Of a stretch of 34,616 nt of DNA, positions 23,579-31,842 are shown one piece after another (the stretch's first letter is position 1; each line of letters begins with the position of its first letter). This DNA comes from Anaerolineae bacterium (GTDB lineage Bacteria; Chloroflexota; Anaerolineae; Anaerolineales; Villigracilaceae): NCBI GenBank assembly GCA_017303655.1, contig JAFLCE010000045.1:1-34616 (forward strand), in the 5' to 3' direction. The position numbers and the translations under genes are program-made. The notes under the pieces are model-generated. The model saw nothing but the letters and a program-made list of their open reading frames with translations, made no database searches and was not told the DNA's origin.

Positions 23579-24619
23579 TCATTCCTCATGTCCATGCCGA
23601 TGATGGATATCTGGCATGTGGTCATGGTCGTGTTCTTCTTGCGGGTGTTCATGCTCATGCGAATGGACTTCCTTTGAATCAGCATGTCTGTGCATGCCAT
23701 CGTCGTGGCTGTGACTGTGTTCATGGACAATGGCGGTATGCGCATGGGTATGAGTATGGTTCTCGTTGATCAACAGCAATGCGCCGCCGATCATCAATAC
23801 AGCGGCGATGATGAAAAAGAAGGATGGAAATTCGCCGAACATGAAGATCGAGAGCAGCACACCCGCCAGTGGAGCTGTGCCATACAAGGCGCTTGTGCGG
23901 GCTGCGCCGAGTCCGCGCATGGAACGGATGAAAAGAAAGGTACTCAAGCCATAACTAAGAAAGCCCAGCACCATTGTGCCAAGGATGGTCGTAAAAGATG
24001 GGAATGGGTTGCCAAGCGTCCAAGCCAAAAGGAAGGAGAACGACCCGGCGATGAGTCCCTTCCATGCCACGATGACAAGCGGGTCTTTGCCCGAGATATT
24101 GCGCGTGAAATTATTATCCACACCCCAGAGCACACAGGCGAGGATGACTCCCAGGGCGCCAAGTGATAACCCCAACCCACCTGAAAAATCAGTGGAAAGA
24201 AAAACACTCGCGAGTGTGATGACGATGATCGCCATCCATGCGCGGCGACTAATGGCTTCTTTGAAGAACAACAGGGCGATCAGCGTCGTCCCAACACCTT
24301 CGAAGTTGAGCAACAATGAAGCCGTTGAGGCAGGCGTGTTTTGCAAACTAACCATCAGGATGATGGGCGCTAGAATTCCGCCTGAGATAATCGCGCCTGC
24401 CAGCCAGGGAATATCCTCGCGCGTGATGCCCGCCTCGGTCCCTTTGCGCTGGGTCAGTTTGGTCAACGCAATGCCGGTTCCGCTGCCAAGATATAGAAAC
24501 GATGCGAGAAAGACCGGTGTGATATCCCCAAGCAATAGTTTTGCAACCGGCGCACTTGCTCCGAAGAAAACAGCGGCAAGCAGGGCTTGCAGAATATAAA
24601 CAAGATTTTTTGATCTCAT
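23579..24619 (-). CDS. EamA/DMT-family transporter with His-rich C-terminal tail
   Basis: A 346-residue protein of the drug/metabolite transporter superfamily with two EamA repeats and ten predicted transmembrane segments (residues 1-284). The last 62 residues contain 21 His, many in H-x-H pairs with Asp and Glu, like the metal-binding loops of zinc transporters. This tail is not part of the usual EamA fold. The ATG at 24619 follows GAGAAA, a weak ribosome binding site; a GATAAT about 20 bases further upstream is a possible -10. A role in metal or metal-complex transport is inferred from the tail only. Confidence 0.88.
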   Translation of the reverse strand: MRSKNLVYILQALLAAVFFGASAPVAKLLLGDITPVFLASFLYLGSGTGIALTKLTQRKGTEAGITREDIPWLAGAIISGGILAPIILMVSLQNTPASTASLLLNFEGVGTTLIALLFFKEAISRRAWMAIIVITLASVFLSTDFSGGLGLSLGALGVILACVLWGVDNNFTRNISGKDPLVIVAWKGLIAGSFSFLLAWTLGNPFPSFTTILGTMVLGFLSYGLSTFLFIRSMRGLGAARTSALYGTAPLAGVLLSIFMFGEFPSFFFIIAAVLMIGGALLLINENHTHTHAHTAIVHEHSHSHDDGMHRHADSKEVHSHEHEHPQEEHDHDHMPDIHHRHGHEE

Positions 24620-24686
24620 GGGTTTCTCACTACAATTATCTTAAGTTTTATATCGGTAAAGTTGTGCATCGAATATCTCCATTAAG

Positions 24687-24718
24687 AAAAAAGCCTGACA
24701 ATTAATTGTCAGGCTTTT
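24687..24718 (-). terminator. Terminator after the nucleotidyltransferase gene
   Basis: Perfect palindrome: AAAAGCCTGACAATT (24689-24703) and AATTGTCAGGCTTTT (24704-24718), 15 bases per arm. A T-run follows on the minus strand. It lies 99 bases after the nucleotidyltransferase stop and upstream of the EamA gene. Confidence 0.87.
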
Positions 24719-24817
24719 GAGAACGATGAAAGAAAACAAAGCATGCGCCTAGTTGGGATTTTTCAAATAAGTGGCACAAGGGATTTCCTCGAAACATCGG
24801 CGCGATTATACCCATAA

Positions 24818-25843
24818 TTAGAAACCTGTCGATGGTTCGCTGTCCAATCCGTTTTCACGAGCGATCTCTTCGAGCATGATCTCGATCTCATCGAGGAAGT
24901 GATCCAGTCCTTCCACACGTTCGGCGAAGCCATCACCAAGCAGACCCAACTCCGTAGCCGCAGACTGCCAGAACTTGAGATGGTCGCCGCTTAACACAGC
25001 GGCAGATAAGGTCCAGGTATGCAGAACAGGCCAGAGCGCGGAAAGAGGCGTTTCTCCATCCAGCAAGGCTTTGATGGCTTTCTCGTAATAATTCAGGCGC
25101 GCGGGATGAATCCGCACGTCCACACCAGGAGTTTCGGCAGCGAGTTTGAAGGCGTGCTTCCAATCGTTGAGCCAGCCTTTGACCTTCTCCGCATCAACAT
25201 TCGTTGCACCAAGCAAACCATACACAGTAGCGACCGTATTGGGCTTGTTTGCTGCCTCGGCGCGGACGGGAAAATCGAGCAACAGGCGACGCTCCCAAAT
25301 GGGCGGACCGCTCAGCTCGGCGATGGCATTGACCGCATGAAAAAGTGACTTCATGTATTTTCGAACTTGTTTCGGACCCACTTCCCCATCATGCTCGGAG
25401 ATGTCCATCCAATTGCCGCGCCCATGATTGAGGAGTGTGCGACAGCGCTGCAGCATCAGTGGCGGTTGTTCGAACTCGAAACCTGCGCGCAGACTGGCTT
25501 GTACGAAGTCAAAGAATTTTTCGCGCTCATACAAGAGGACAGGGTCGTACATTTCAAAGCCAAGCCACGGGTCGGCGCGCAACTCACGCGGAGATTTGAA
25601 TTCATCCTTTGCGCGGCGACTAATGTCAATGTGAAAGTCGGGCGTGAGTTTGATGAACTCGCGTGACTTCATCGGCGTGGTCTTATGGACGAAGACAATG
25701 TCAATGTCGGCGGCGCCGCCGAGCATGGGTTCACCGCGCAGAGAACCCGTAAGATAAGCAGCGACAATATCCGGGTCGTTATACGCCCGTTCCTGAACGG
25801 TCTCTTTGGCAATGCGTAAAAGGGAATCTCGTGTAACGCGCAT
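24818..25843 (-). CDS. Nucleotidyltransferase-domain protein
   Basis: A 341-residue protein with an N-terminal polymerase-beta-like nucleotidyltransferase core: T-G-S-L-R-G-E-P (about residues 32-39) followed by D-I-D-I-V-F-V, giving the G-S...D-x-D metal site; a later H-I-D-I may supply the third acid. The rest is alpha-helical with no family I recognise. It is probably a nucleotide-transferring enzyme with an unknown acceptor. It begins 9 bases after the second deoxynucleoside kinase with AGGTGA as ribosome binding site, so the two form an operon. Confidence 0.82.
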   Translation of the reverse strand: MRVTRDSLLRIAKETVQERAYNDPDIVAAYLTGSLRGEPMLGGAADIDIVFVHKTTPMKSREFIKLTPDFHIDISRRAKDEFKSPRELRADPWLGFEMYDPVLLYEREKFFDFVQASLRAGFEFEQPPLMLQRCRTLLNHGRGNWMDISEHDGEVGPKQVRKYMKSLFHAVNAIAELSGPPIWERRLLLDFPVRAEAANKPNTVATVYGLLGATNVDAEKVKGWLNDWKHAFKLAAETPGVDVRIHPARLNYYEKAIKALLDGETPLSALWPVLHTWTLSAAVLSGDHLKFWQSAATELGLLGDGFAERVEGLDHFLDEIEIMLEEIARENGLDSEPSTGF

Positions 25844-25852
25844 GTCACCTGC

Positions 25853-26488
25853 TTACTTCATGGGCAGGGCTGGTTGATACGGCGCCAACCCCAGGGCTTC
25901 ACGGATGCGATTTTCGATCAACTTGATATGCTCCGCGTTATGGATGATGTTTAGCTCATTGCTATCAATTTTCAAAATGGGCGTATGGTCAAACGGCTTC
26001 GAAAAGAATTCTTCATACGCCACATTCAATTCGTCAATATAGCTTCGTTCCATTTGACGCTCATATGACCGATCGCGAAAAGCGATACGCTGCATGAGCG
26101 TGTCGGTGGTCGCTTGCAAATACACCAACAGGTCGGGCTTGGGAATCTTCTCGCCAAGCGCTTCATGAACCTTGCCATACATCTCAAGCTCATCGCCCTT
26201 GAGGTTGATGCCTGCAAACAACGCATCCTTCGCGAAGGTGTAATCGGCGATGAGGCTTTTGCCAGCGGCAAGGATGTTCGGTACATTATTATTCTGTTGG
26301 CGATAGCGGCTGAGCAAAAAGAAAATTTGCGTTTGAAACGCATAGCGCGCGCGGTCGCCATAAAAATCAGAAAGGAAGGGATTCTCTTCGAACACTTCCA
26401 ACAACACGTCTGCTTCAAAGGCTGGCTGCAAGAGGCGGGCGAGCGTGGTCTTGCCCACACCGATCACGCCCTCAATGGCAATATACAT
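25853..26488 (-). CDS. Deoxynucleoside kinase, second copy
   Basis: A 211-residue deoxynucleoside kinase. P-loop G-V-I-G-V-G-K-T-T (about 7-15), E-E-N-P-F-L-S-D-F-Y substrate loop, and lid F-R-D-R-S-Y-E-R-Q match the family. Where the copy at 21206-21871 has Q-D-R-S-V-Y-E-D, this one has A-D-Y-T-F-A-K-D, nearer to the dGK-type arrangement. The start at 26488 has GGGAG upstream; an earlier in-frame codon 39 bases upstream has none. It leads a two-gene operon with the nucleotidyltransferase. Confidence 0.92.
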   Translation of the reverse strand: MYIAIEGVIGVGKTTLARLLQPAFEADVLLEVFEENPFLSDFYGDRARYAFQTQIFFLLSRYRQQNNNVPNILAAGKSLIADYTFAKDALFAGINLKGDELEMYGKVHEALGEKIPKPDLLVYLQATTDTLMQRIAFRDRSYERQMERSYIDELNVAYEEFFSKPFDHTPILKIDSNELNIIHNAEHIKLIENRIREALGLAPYQPALPMK

Positions 26489-26571
26489 GAACAATTTCTC
26501 CCGAATGAGATAAACGAAGGATACCATAATTTAAGAATGAAGGCAGAATGCAGAAAGCAGAATGAAGATTG

Positions 26572-26577
26572 TATAAT
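26572..26577 (+). promoter_or_regulatory. -10 element (TATAAT) 6 nt before a GT4 gene
   Basis: A perfect TATAAT ends 6 bases before the ATG at 26584. There is no Shine-Dalgarno sequence. Of the leaderless candidates this has the shortest gap. Confidence 0.58.
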
Positions 26578-26583
26578 GGACGA

Positions 26584-27588
26584 ATGACCAAGATCTGCAT
26601 CACGCCATTCGTTCAAGGCACTGGGGGCATGGCGTCCTTCCGTTTGAAATTTGAGCAGGGATTACACGCCCGCGGCATTGACGTTACTCACGATCTGGAT
26701 GACAAGTCTGACGCGGTGCTCGTCATCGCAGGCACGCGCTTCTTACTTGACCTGAACCGGGCTCGCCGACGGGGCATTCGCGTCGTCCAAAGGTTGGATG
26801 GCATCAACTGGGTGCAGCGCGTGAAATGGTCAGGCGTCAAATACAGCGTCCGCGCCGAGTATGGCAATGTGATGTTGGCAACCATCCGCAATCACTTTGC
26901 AGATAGGGTCATTTACCAAAGTCAGTTTATTCGCAAATGGTGGGAAGATTGGTACGGTATTGCTAAAGCGCCTGCCTCCGTCATCATCAACGGCGTGGAT
27001 CTAAATGCTCACACGCATGAAGGCGAGCATGAACGCCCAACAGAAAAATACCGAATGCTGTTACTTGAAGGCAGCCTCGCTCGCGGATTAAACTCCGGCT
27101 TGTTTCATGCTGTTTCAGTGGCAGAGAAAATGTCTGCGAAGTATCCGATGGAAGTTGTTGTAGCAGGTGTCGTGGATGAAGCTACACAACAAAAACTGCA
27201 AAGCAAAATCCCTGTAAAATTTCTAGGCACCGTCCCACGAGCAGACATTCCGAAACTCGCCCGTTCCTCTCATTTCATGTACTGTGCCGAAGTCAACCCG
27301 CCCTGCCCCAACTCAGTCATCGAAGCATTGGCATGTGGCTTACCCGTCATCGGTTTCGACAGCGGCTCGCTCAAAGAGTTAGTCACCGACGATGTAGGCT
27401 GCATCGTTCCGTATGGATCGAACCCGTGGAAGTTGGAAACACCAAACATCGACGCATTGGCATCGTCAGCGGGAGAGGTGCTCGAGAAACAGAGTCAATT
27501 TCGGGCGGCAGCACGGAAGCGTGCGGAGTCCGCATTTGGGCTCGATCAAATGGTCGAGTCGTATCTCAAAGTTTTATTGGAGAATTAA
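26584..27588 (+). CDS. GT4-family glycosyltransferase
   Basis: A 334-residue GT-B fold glycosyltransferase, probably cytoplasmic. The donor-binding part has P-N-S-V-I-E-A-L-A-C-G-L-P-V (about 242-255) and a later G-S-L-K-E-L. The N-terminal region has the G-T-G-G-M-A-S-F acceptor-side loop. The start at 26584 was chosen because TTG at 26569 would put the TATAAT inside the coding sequence. It is the first gene of a run with an NTF2-like protein, a GT-C-like membrane protein and a second GT4 enzyme, which suggests surface glycan or glycolipid synthesis. Sugar and acceptor unknown. Confidence 0.88.
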   Translation: MTKICITPFVQGTGGMASFRLKFEQGLHARGIDVTHDLDDKSDAVLVIAGTRFLLDLNRARRRGIRVVQRLDGINWVQRVKWSGVKYSVRAEYGNVMLATIRNHFADRVIYQSQFIRKWWEDWYGIAKAPASVIINGVDLNAHTHEGEHERPTEKYRMLLLEGSLARGLNSGLFHAVSVAEKMSAKYPMEVVVAGVVDEATQQKLQSKIPVKFLGTVPRADIPKLARSSHFMYCAEVNPPCPNSVIEALACGLPVIGFDSGSLKELVTDDVGCIVPYGSNPWKLETPNIDALASSAGEVLEKQSQFRAAARKRAESAFGLDQMVESYLKVLLEN

Positions 27589-27590
27589 TT

Positions 27591-28010
27591 ATGGATCAAG
27601 AAGTCCACGAATTTCTTTTGAAACATTTGCAAGGCATTATGACGAATGACATCGCGTCATATCACGAAACGACAGCAGAAGATCTGACGTTATACGAATG
27701 GTGGGTCACACCGCATCGGTTGGATGGACTGCCCTTCCATGAATTTATGATGACCTCGAACGATTCACGTGGAGCCGTCTTTGGCGCAGAAGAAGTCGGA
27801 AAGACAAGGTTTGACTTATCGAATTTACTCATTCAGCGTTATGGTGATACTGCCATTGCAAGCTACACATTATTAATTAGCACCGCACTTGGGATAGGCG
27901 TTCAAGTTGCAGCACATAACGAAAGCCGTGTGATGGTGAAATTAAATGGGCAATGGAAAGTTGTGCATGTGCATAAATCACCGGCATATTCTGCGGCGCA
28001 TGTTGGATGA
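27591..28010 (+). CDS. NTF2-like / DUF4440-type protein
   Basis: A 139-residue single-domain protein of the NTF2-like superfamily (SnoaL-3/DUF4440 group). The final strand pair R-V-M-V-K-L-N-G-Q-W-K-V-V-H-V-H-K-S is typical. The start is fixed by GGAG nine bases before the ATG; the same frame is open for longer upstream but overlaps the GT4 gene. It begins 2 bases after the GT4 stop, so it is co-transcribed. Such proteins bind small molecules or act as polyketide-cyclase-like enzymes; the role here is unknown. Confidence 0.85.
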   Translation: MDQEVHEFLLKHLQGIMTNDIASYHETTAEDLTLYEWWVTPHRLDGLPFHEFMMTSNDSRGAVFGAEEVGKTRFDLSNLLIQRYGDTAIASYTLLISTALGIGVQVAAHNESRVMVKLNGQWKVVHVHKSPAYSAAHVG

Positions 28011-28019
28011 AATATCAAT

Positions 28020-28048
28020 GTAGGGGCGCAGCAATGCTGCGCCCCTAC
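28020..28048. repeat. Dispersed TAGGGGCG palindrome, copy 3
   Basis: Near-perfect palindrome GTAGGGGCGCAGC (28020-28032) with GCTGCGCCCCTAC (28036-28048) and an AAT centre. It is the clearest copy of the family. The NTF2-like gene stop is 9 bases upstream, and the GT-C-like gene starts 11 bases downstream. Confidence 0.85.
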
Positions 28049-28058
28049 GATAATAATT

Positions 28059-29546
28059 ATGAAAAATTCTTCTCGCTCGTACGATCTCCTCTGGCTCAGC
28101 ATTGCTTTGCTCCCATTAATTGGGCTGTCTTTCATGCTCTCCGTCCCGGCACAGGATTATTGGTGGTATCTGCGATTGGGCAAAGACATCATTGAACAAG
28201 GTGCGGTTCCTCTTGTGGATACGATGGGCTACAGCCGCGCAGGCGAGCCGATTTTTTATCAACAGTGGCTGTCTGGCATTATCTTTTATCTCGTTTATCA
28301 AACCGGTGCCGCCCCGTTGACCTTCCTCCTGCGTGCCGTACTCATTGGAATTACCTATGGCTCGATCTGGTCTTTGATGCGCTCCCATATCGGCACGCGG
28401 ACAGCGACCATTCTTCTCATTATCCTGGGTATGGCAACCTCGAATAACTGGATGATCCGTCCGCAATTATTTGCATATCCTTTATTCTTGTTATGTCTCT
28501 TTGCAATTTACAAATGGCAAAAAGGGAACAATCGTCTACTCTTTCTTTTACCGCTGTCCACTTTTCTCTGGGCAAACTTGCACGGCTCGTTCGTCCTGCC
28601 TTTCCTCTTGGCAGGAGCCTCTCTTGTCTTTGGTGCGACGAATATTGAACTCAAATCAAAAGGTTTTCTTAGCGCACTTCGCGAGCTTGGCGGTTCAAAA
28701 AAACATCAAGCCATGTTCCTCACCATCCTCGCGATGCTAATTGCCAGCCTGCTCAACCCACACGGATTTGGCGTGTGGCAGTATCTTGTTTTCATTCTCA
28801 ACAATCCATCTGATTATTTATTCAGCGTCGAGTGGCGTCCGCCCACGAATGAAGGCTGGCAGATGAACATCTTCTTCGCTTGGATGCTCGCCTTCCCTAT
28901 TGCCGCGGCATTTTCAAAACAAAAACTGACCTGGCTCGAATGGATCCTCTTCCTCGGCTTCGGCTGGCTTGCGTTATCAGGTGTTCGCTATGTTATCTGG
29001 TTCATGTTCCTACTGGCAATCTTCACAGCCAAGTTAGTCAGCGAGTGGACAAATACTTACATTGACAAGCCAATTGAGAATATCAACCCGCGCATCAATA
29101 TGGCGATTGCGGTTATGCTCTTGCTTCTTTCATTAGTCTTCATGCCTGGCATCCGCGACTCATGGTGGGATGGTGCGCCAGACTTATACGAACTCACAAC
29201 AACTCCGGTCGATGCCGTTGAATTTCTAAAAACGCGTGAAGACTTGCCGGGGAAAATGTGGAACGATTACGCTTTCGGCTCTTATCTCGAATTCGCCCTA
29301 CCCTCCCGCCCCACTTGGATGGACACACGCATGTACAGCTTTTCGCTTGAACAATGGCAGGAATACGTGCGCGTGACAAGCGGCGAGGGCTGGCAGGAAA
29401 TGTTCGATCGCGAAGGCATCAACTTGCTATTGCTCTCGCAAGCTGCGCAACCAAATTTGATTCAAGCAGTTTCAGAGTCGCCCGTTTGGTGTGAAGAATA
29501 CAAGGATAAATATGCCTTCGTCTTCTCCCGTTGCGAGGCAAAATGA
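28059..29546 (+). CDS. GT-C-like multi-pass membrane protein
   Basis: A 495-residue protein with about eleven transmembrane segments. The first external loop has A-Q-D-Y-W-W-Y-L-R-L-G-K and D-T-M-G-Y-S then Q-Q-W-L-S-G, typical of GT-C membrane glycosyltransferases that use lipid-linked sugars (DxW-type acid near the first loop). The C-terminal 100 residues are soluble. The place between two GT4 genes supports a role in glycan assembly at the membrane. The ATG lies just after a repeat; no strong ribosome binding site is seen. The stop overlaps the next gene's start as ATGA. Confidence 0.78.
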   Translation: MKNSSRSYDLLWLSIALLPLIGLSFMLSVPAQDYWWYLRLGKDIIEQGAVPLVDTMGYSRAGEPIFYQQWLSGIIFYLVYQTGAAPLTFLLRAVLIGITYGSIWSLMRSHIGTRTATILLIILGMATSNNWMIRPQLFAYPLFLLCLFAIYKWQKGNNRLLFLLPLSTFLWANLHGSFVLPFLLAGASLVFGATNIELKSKGFLSALRELGGSKKHQAMFLTILAMLIASLLNPHGFGVWQYLVFILNNPSDYLFSVEWRPPTNEGWQMNIFFAWMLAFPIAAAFSKQKLTWLEWILFLGFGWLALSGVRYVIWFMFLLAIFTAKLVSEWTNTYIDKPIENINPRINMAIAVMLLLLSLVFMPGIRDSWWDGAPDLYELTTTPVDAVEFLKTREDLPGKMWNDYAFGSYLEFALPSRPTWMDTRMYSFSLEQWQEYVRVTSGEGWQEMFDREGINLLLLSQAAQPNLIQAVSESPVWCEEYKDKYAFVFSRCEAK

Positions 29547-30604
29547 AATTCAACGGCAAATTGGGTTTGCAACAACGCGTCCTGCCGAGTTATCGCGTTC
29601 CATTTTTTGACCTGCTTGCACAGCACTGCGAAGGCGGCATGAGTCTCTTTGCCGGTCAGGCTCGCCCCGCTGAAATGATCGCAGGTGGCATGACAAAAAT
29701 CGCCAAACATGTCGAAGCAGATAACCTACATCTATTCGGTGGCGCGCTTTATTTTTGTTATCAACGGAATTTCATCCGCTGGCTCGAAGAGTGGAATCCC
29801 GACGCGCTCATCATGGAAGCGAATCCGCGTTATCTCGCCTCTCCCTCCACCGTAAATTGGATGCACAAACGCGGGCGAAAAGTCCTAGGCTGGGGCTTGG
29901 GCGCGCCGAAACAAAGCGGACTTTGGAAACGCTTCATTCATCAATTCGACGGGATGATCGCTTACAGTCAACGCGGTGCGGAGGAATATGCGGCACTTGG
30001 TTTCCCGCGTGAGAAGATTTTTGTGGCACATAATTCGGTTTCCCCTGCCCCCGCAAAACCCGACGATAGACCATTAACGATTGACCATGCGACCATTTTG
30101 TTCGTGGGACGTTTACAAGCTCGAAAGCGAATTGATTCATTATTACTCGCCTGTGCGGAGATGGAATCTAAGCCTCGTTTGCTTATCGTCGGTGATGGAC
30201 CCAAACGCGGAGCATTGGAAACTCTGGCAAAGAGTATTTATCCATCGGCTGAATTCATCGGCGCGAAGCATGGCGTTGAATTAAAACCATATTTTCAACA
30301 AGCCGATCTGTTCGTCCTCCCTGGCACTGGCGGACTTGCTGTGCAGGAAGCCATGAGTTATGGGCTGCCTGTCATTGTGGCAAAAGGCGATGGGACGCAA
30401 GATGATTTGGTTCGAGAGAAGAATGGCTGGCAGATCGAGCCAGAGAATTACAACGCGCTGGTTTCAACAATGAAAAACGCGCTATCAGACATAGCGCGTT
30501 TGCGAGAGATGGGAAAAGAGTCGTATCGAATTGTTTCCGAAGAGATCAATATCGAGAAAATGGAAGAAACGTTTGTAAGAGCATTAAATTCATTGCAACC
30601 GTAG
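29543..30604 (+). CDS. GT4-family glycosyltransferase
   Basis: A 353-residue GT-B fold enzyme. The donor-binding part has I-V-G-D-G-P-K-R-G, then G-G-L-A-V-Q-E-A-M-S-Y-G-L-P-V-I-V near residue 265-281. The start at 29543 has GAGG nearby and overlaps the preceding stop (ATGA), so it is translationally coupled to the GT-C-like gene. The TAG at 30602-30604 is the first triplet of the adjacent repeat. Sugar and acceptor unknown. Confidence 0.88.
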   Translation: MKFNGKLGLQQRVLPSYRVPFFDLLAQHCEGGMSLFAGQARPAEMIAGGMTKIAKHVEADNLHLFGGALYFCYQRNFIRWLEEWNPDALIMEANPRYLASPSTVNWMHKRGRKVLGWGLGAPKQSGLWKRFIHQFDGMIAYSQRGAEEYAALGFPREKIFVAHNSVSPAPAKPDDRPLTIDHATILFVGRLQARKRIDSLLLACAEMESKPRLLIVGDGPKRGALETLAKSIYPSAEFIGAKHGVELKPYFQQADLFVLPGTGGLAVQEAMSYGLPVIVAKGDGTQDDLVREKNGWQIEPENYNALVSTMKNALSDIARLREMGKESYRIVSEEINIEKMEETFVRALNSLQP

Positions 30605-30670
30605 GGGCGAGATCCCCTCGCCCTTGTATTGGGTAGGTATTATATGGGGCGGGGAGACCCCGCCCCTACA
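30601..30670. repeat. Dispersed TAGGGGCG palindromes, copies 4a and 4b
   Basis: Copy 4a (30601-30628) is a hairpin of GTAGGGGCGAG with CTCGCCCTTGTA. Copy 4b (30646-30670) has the centre GGGGAGACCCC and matches the copy at 4346-4369. The first supplies the stop of the GT4 gene. The second encodes the C-terminal residues of the convergent PH-like gene. The copies sit between convergent genes. Confidence 0.85.
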
Positions 30671-31074
30671 AGTTCAATCAAGGTCTCAATAAATTGTTTC
30701 TGACCAGAAGCGTAATGAGTCGCCAGTGTATTCAAGCGGAAGACGAGAGTCTTGCCGTCCTTGAGTTCGATGGCGATCATCTTTTGGTTGAGAAATCCGC
30801 TCGGCTTGATGGACTTGATGTCTGCATAGAGAATATCGCTCAGACCTTTGTTCTCCATCTTCAGCGAAGCAACTCCCATTTCAGTGGCGATGATGAACAT
30901 GCGTCTGCGAGTGAGAGCGGCGAAATAGTAGCCGTCACCGACCAGGCTCAAGCCGCCAGAGAGGACAACGCTTCTCAAAGATTTGGTGTAGAGAAAACCG
31001 GTGAGGTCGATGCCTTCTCCGGCGGAGAGATGCGGCGCGAGTTCCTGGTGAATGAATTCATCGAATTTATGCAT
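30640..31074 (-). CDS. Bacterial PH-like domain protein
   Basis: A 144-residue protein, probably of the bacterial PH/YokE-like group: after a helical N-terminus there is a beta-rich core with Y-Y-F-A-A-L-T-R-R-R-M-F-I-I-A-T, then D-I-K-S-I-K-P-S-G-F-L and L-V-F-R-L-N. The start at 31074 is 1 base after the acetolactate decarboxylase stop, with GGAAAA as a weak ribosome binding site. The last nine residues V-G-A-G-S-P-R-P-I come from repeat copy 4b, so the native C-terminus was probably replaced when the repeat arrived. Function unknown. Confidence 0.75.
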   Translation of the reverse strand: MHKFDEFIHQELAPHLSAGEGIDLTGFLYTKSLRSVVLSGGLSLVGDGYYFAALTRRRMFIIATEMGVASLKMENKGLSDILYADIKSIKPSGFLNQKMIAIELKDGKTLVFRLNTLATHYASGQKQFIETLIELVGAGSPRPI

Positions 31075-31075
31075 G

Positions 31076-31819
31076 TTATTTTTCCGCTTTGTCCAAGTCC
31101 TTACCAATATCGCGTTGGAAATCCCAGGTGAGGTAATCAAGATTTGCAGGCAGCGAAAGCTCCACGGTGTAAAGGTATTGCAGCTCGAGCGTCACCTTGC
31201 GCGGACGGCACTCAAGCAAATGTCCGCCGCTGGTCTTATCTTCGGTGAGGAAGTGCAAATGCACGCCCGGCACACTGAGCGATGACATGAAAGATGGCGT
31301 ATAAAAACCGACCATCTGCCCACTAACATTATTGAACTCAAATGTCGGCTGTTCCTTTGCAACTTCCACCAGCGGACGATAATTCTCCTGCTTTGGCACT
31401 GAGCGTGTCTTGACGTATGCGAACTCGCCCGTAATGCGAAAGGCATAAAAAATATTGGGCGACGGCATCAACTCCACCATCCAGCGCAAAAATTCTTCAT
31501 ACGTTAATTCTTTTTCCAACACTTCATCACTGGCAGGCTGAAAGAATGTGACACAGGCGAAAGGTGTACACATATCATCATCAAGAATTTGATTAACCTT
31601 GCCATCCGAACCCACGCGATAGATTTCGCCATCCACCATCATCATTTCGCCATCGAGATCATTGAAGGTGCCCAAACCCATATCACCATGCTTGCGAATT
31701 TCATGGAAAGGGATATTCTGCTCGTAAATGCCTTCAACCAGTGAATTGACCGGTGCACACAAATAGACTTTACTGTCTGCACGCCTCTTTCTGGACCTGC
31801 GAATGGTTGTTCGTTCCAT
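31076..31819 (-). CDS. budA: Alpha-acetolactate decarboxylase
   Basis: Converts acetolactate to acetoin, taking acetolactate out of valine/leucine synthesis or fermentation. The 247-residue protein has the family features: G-L-G-T-F-N-D-L-D-G-E-M near residue 48-59, V-D-G-E-I-Y-R, F-A-C-V-T-F-F, the zinc-binding V-H-L-H-F-L-T-E-D with G-G-H-L-L, and the C-terminal core. The start has AGAGG upstream. It lies between a HAD hydrolase and a PH-like gene in an operon. No acetolactate synthase or butanediol dehydrogenase lies nearby, so its supply gene is elsewhere. Confidence 0.93.
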   Translation of the reverse strand: MERTTIRRSRKRRADSKVYLCAPVNSLVEGIYEQNIPFHEIRKHGDMGLGTFNDLDGEMMMVDGEIYRVGSDGKVNQILDDDMCTPFACVTFFQPASDEVLEKELTYEEFLRWMVELMPSPNIFYAFRITGEFAYVKTRSVPKQENYRPLVEVAKEQPTFEFNNVSGQMVGFYTPSFMSSLSVPGVHLHFLTEDKTSGGHLLECRPRKVTLELQYLYTVELSLPANLDYLTWDFQRDIGKDLDKAEK

Positions 31820-31842
31820 TTGACCTCTTCTCCTCTGATGCT

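Noticed and set aside
27333-28010. A 225-residue protein overlapping the GT4 gene
   Set aside because: The first 86 residues are out-of-frame GT4 sequence. The ribosome binding site and NTF2-like homology start at 27591.
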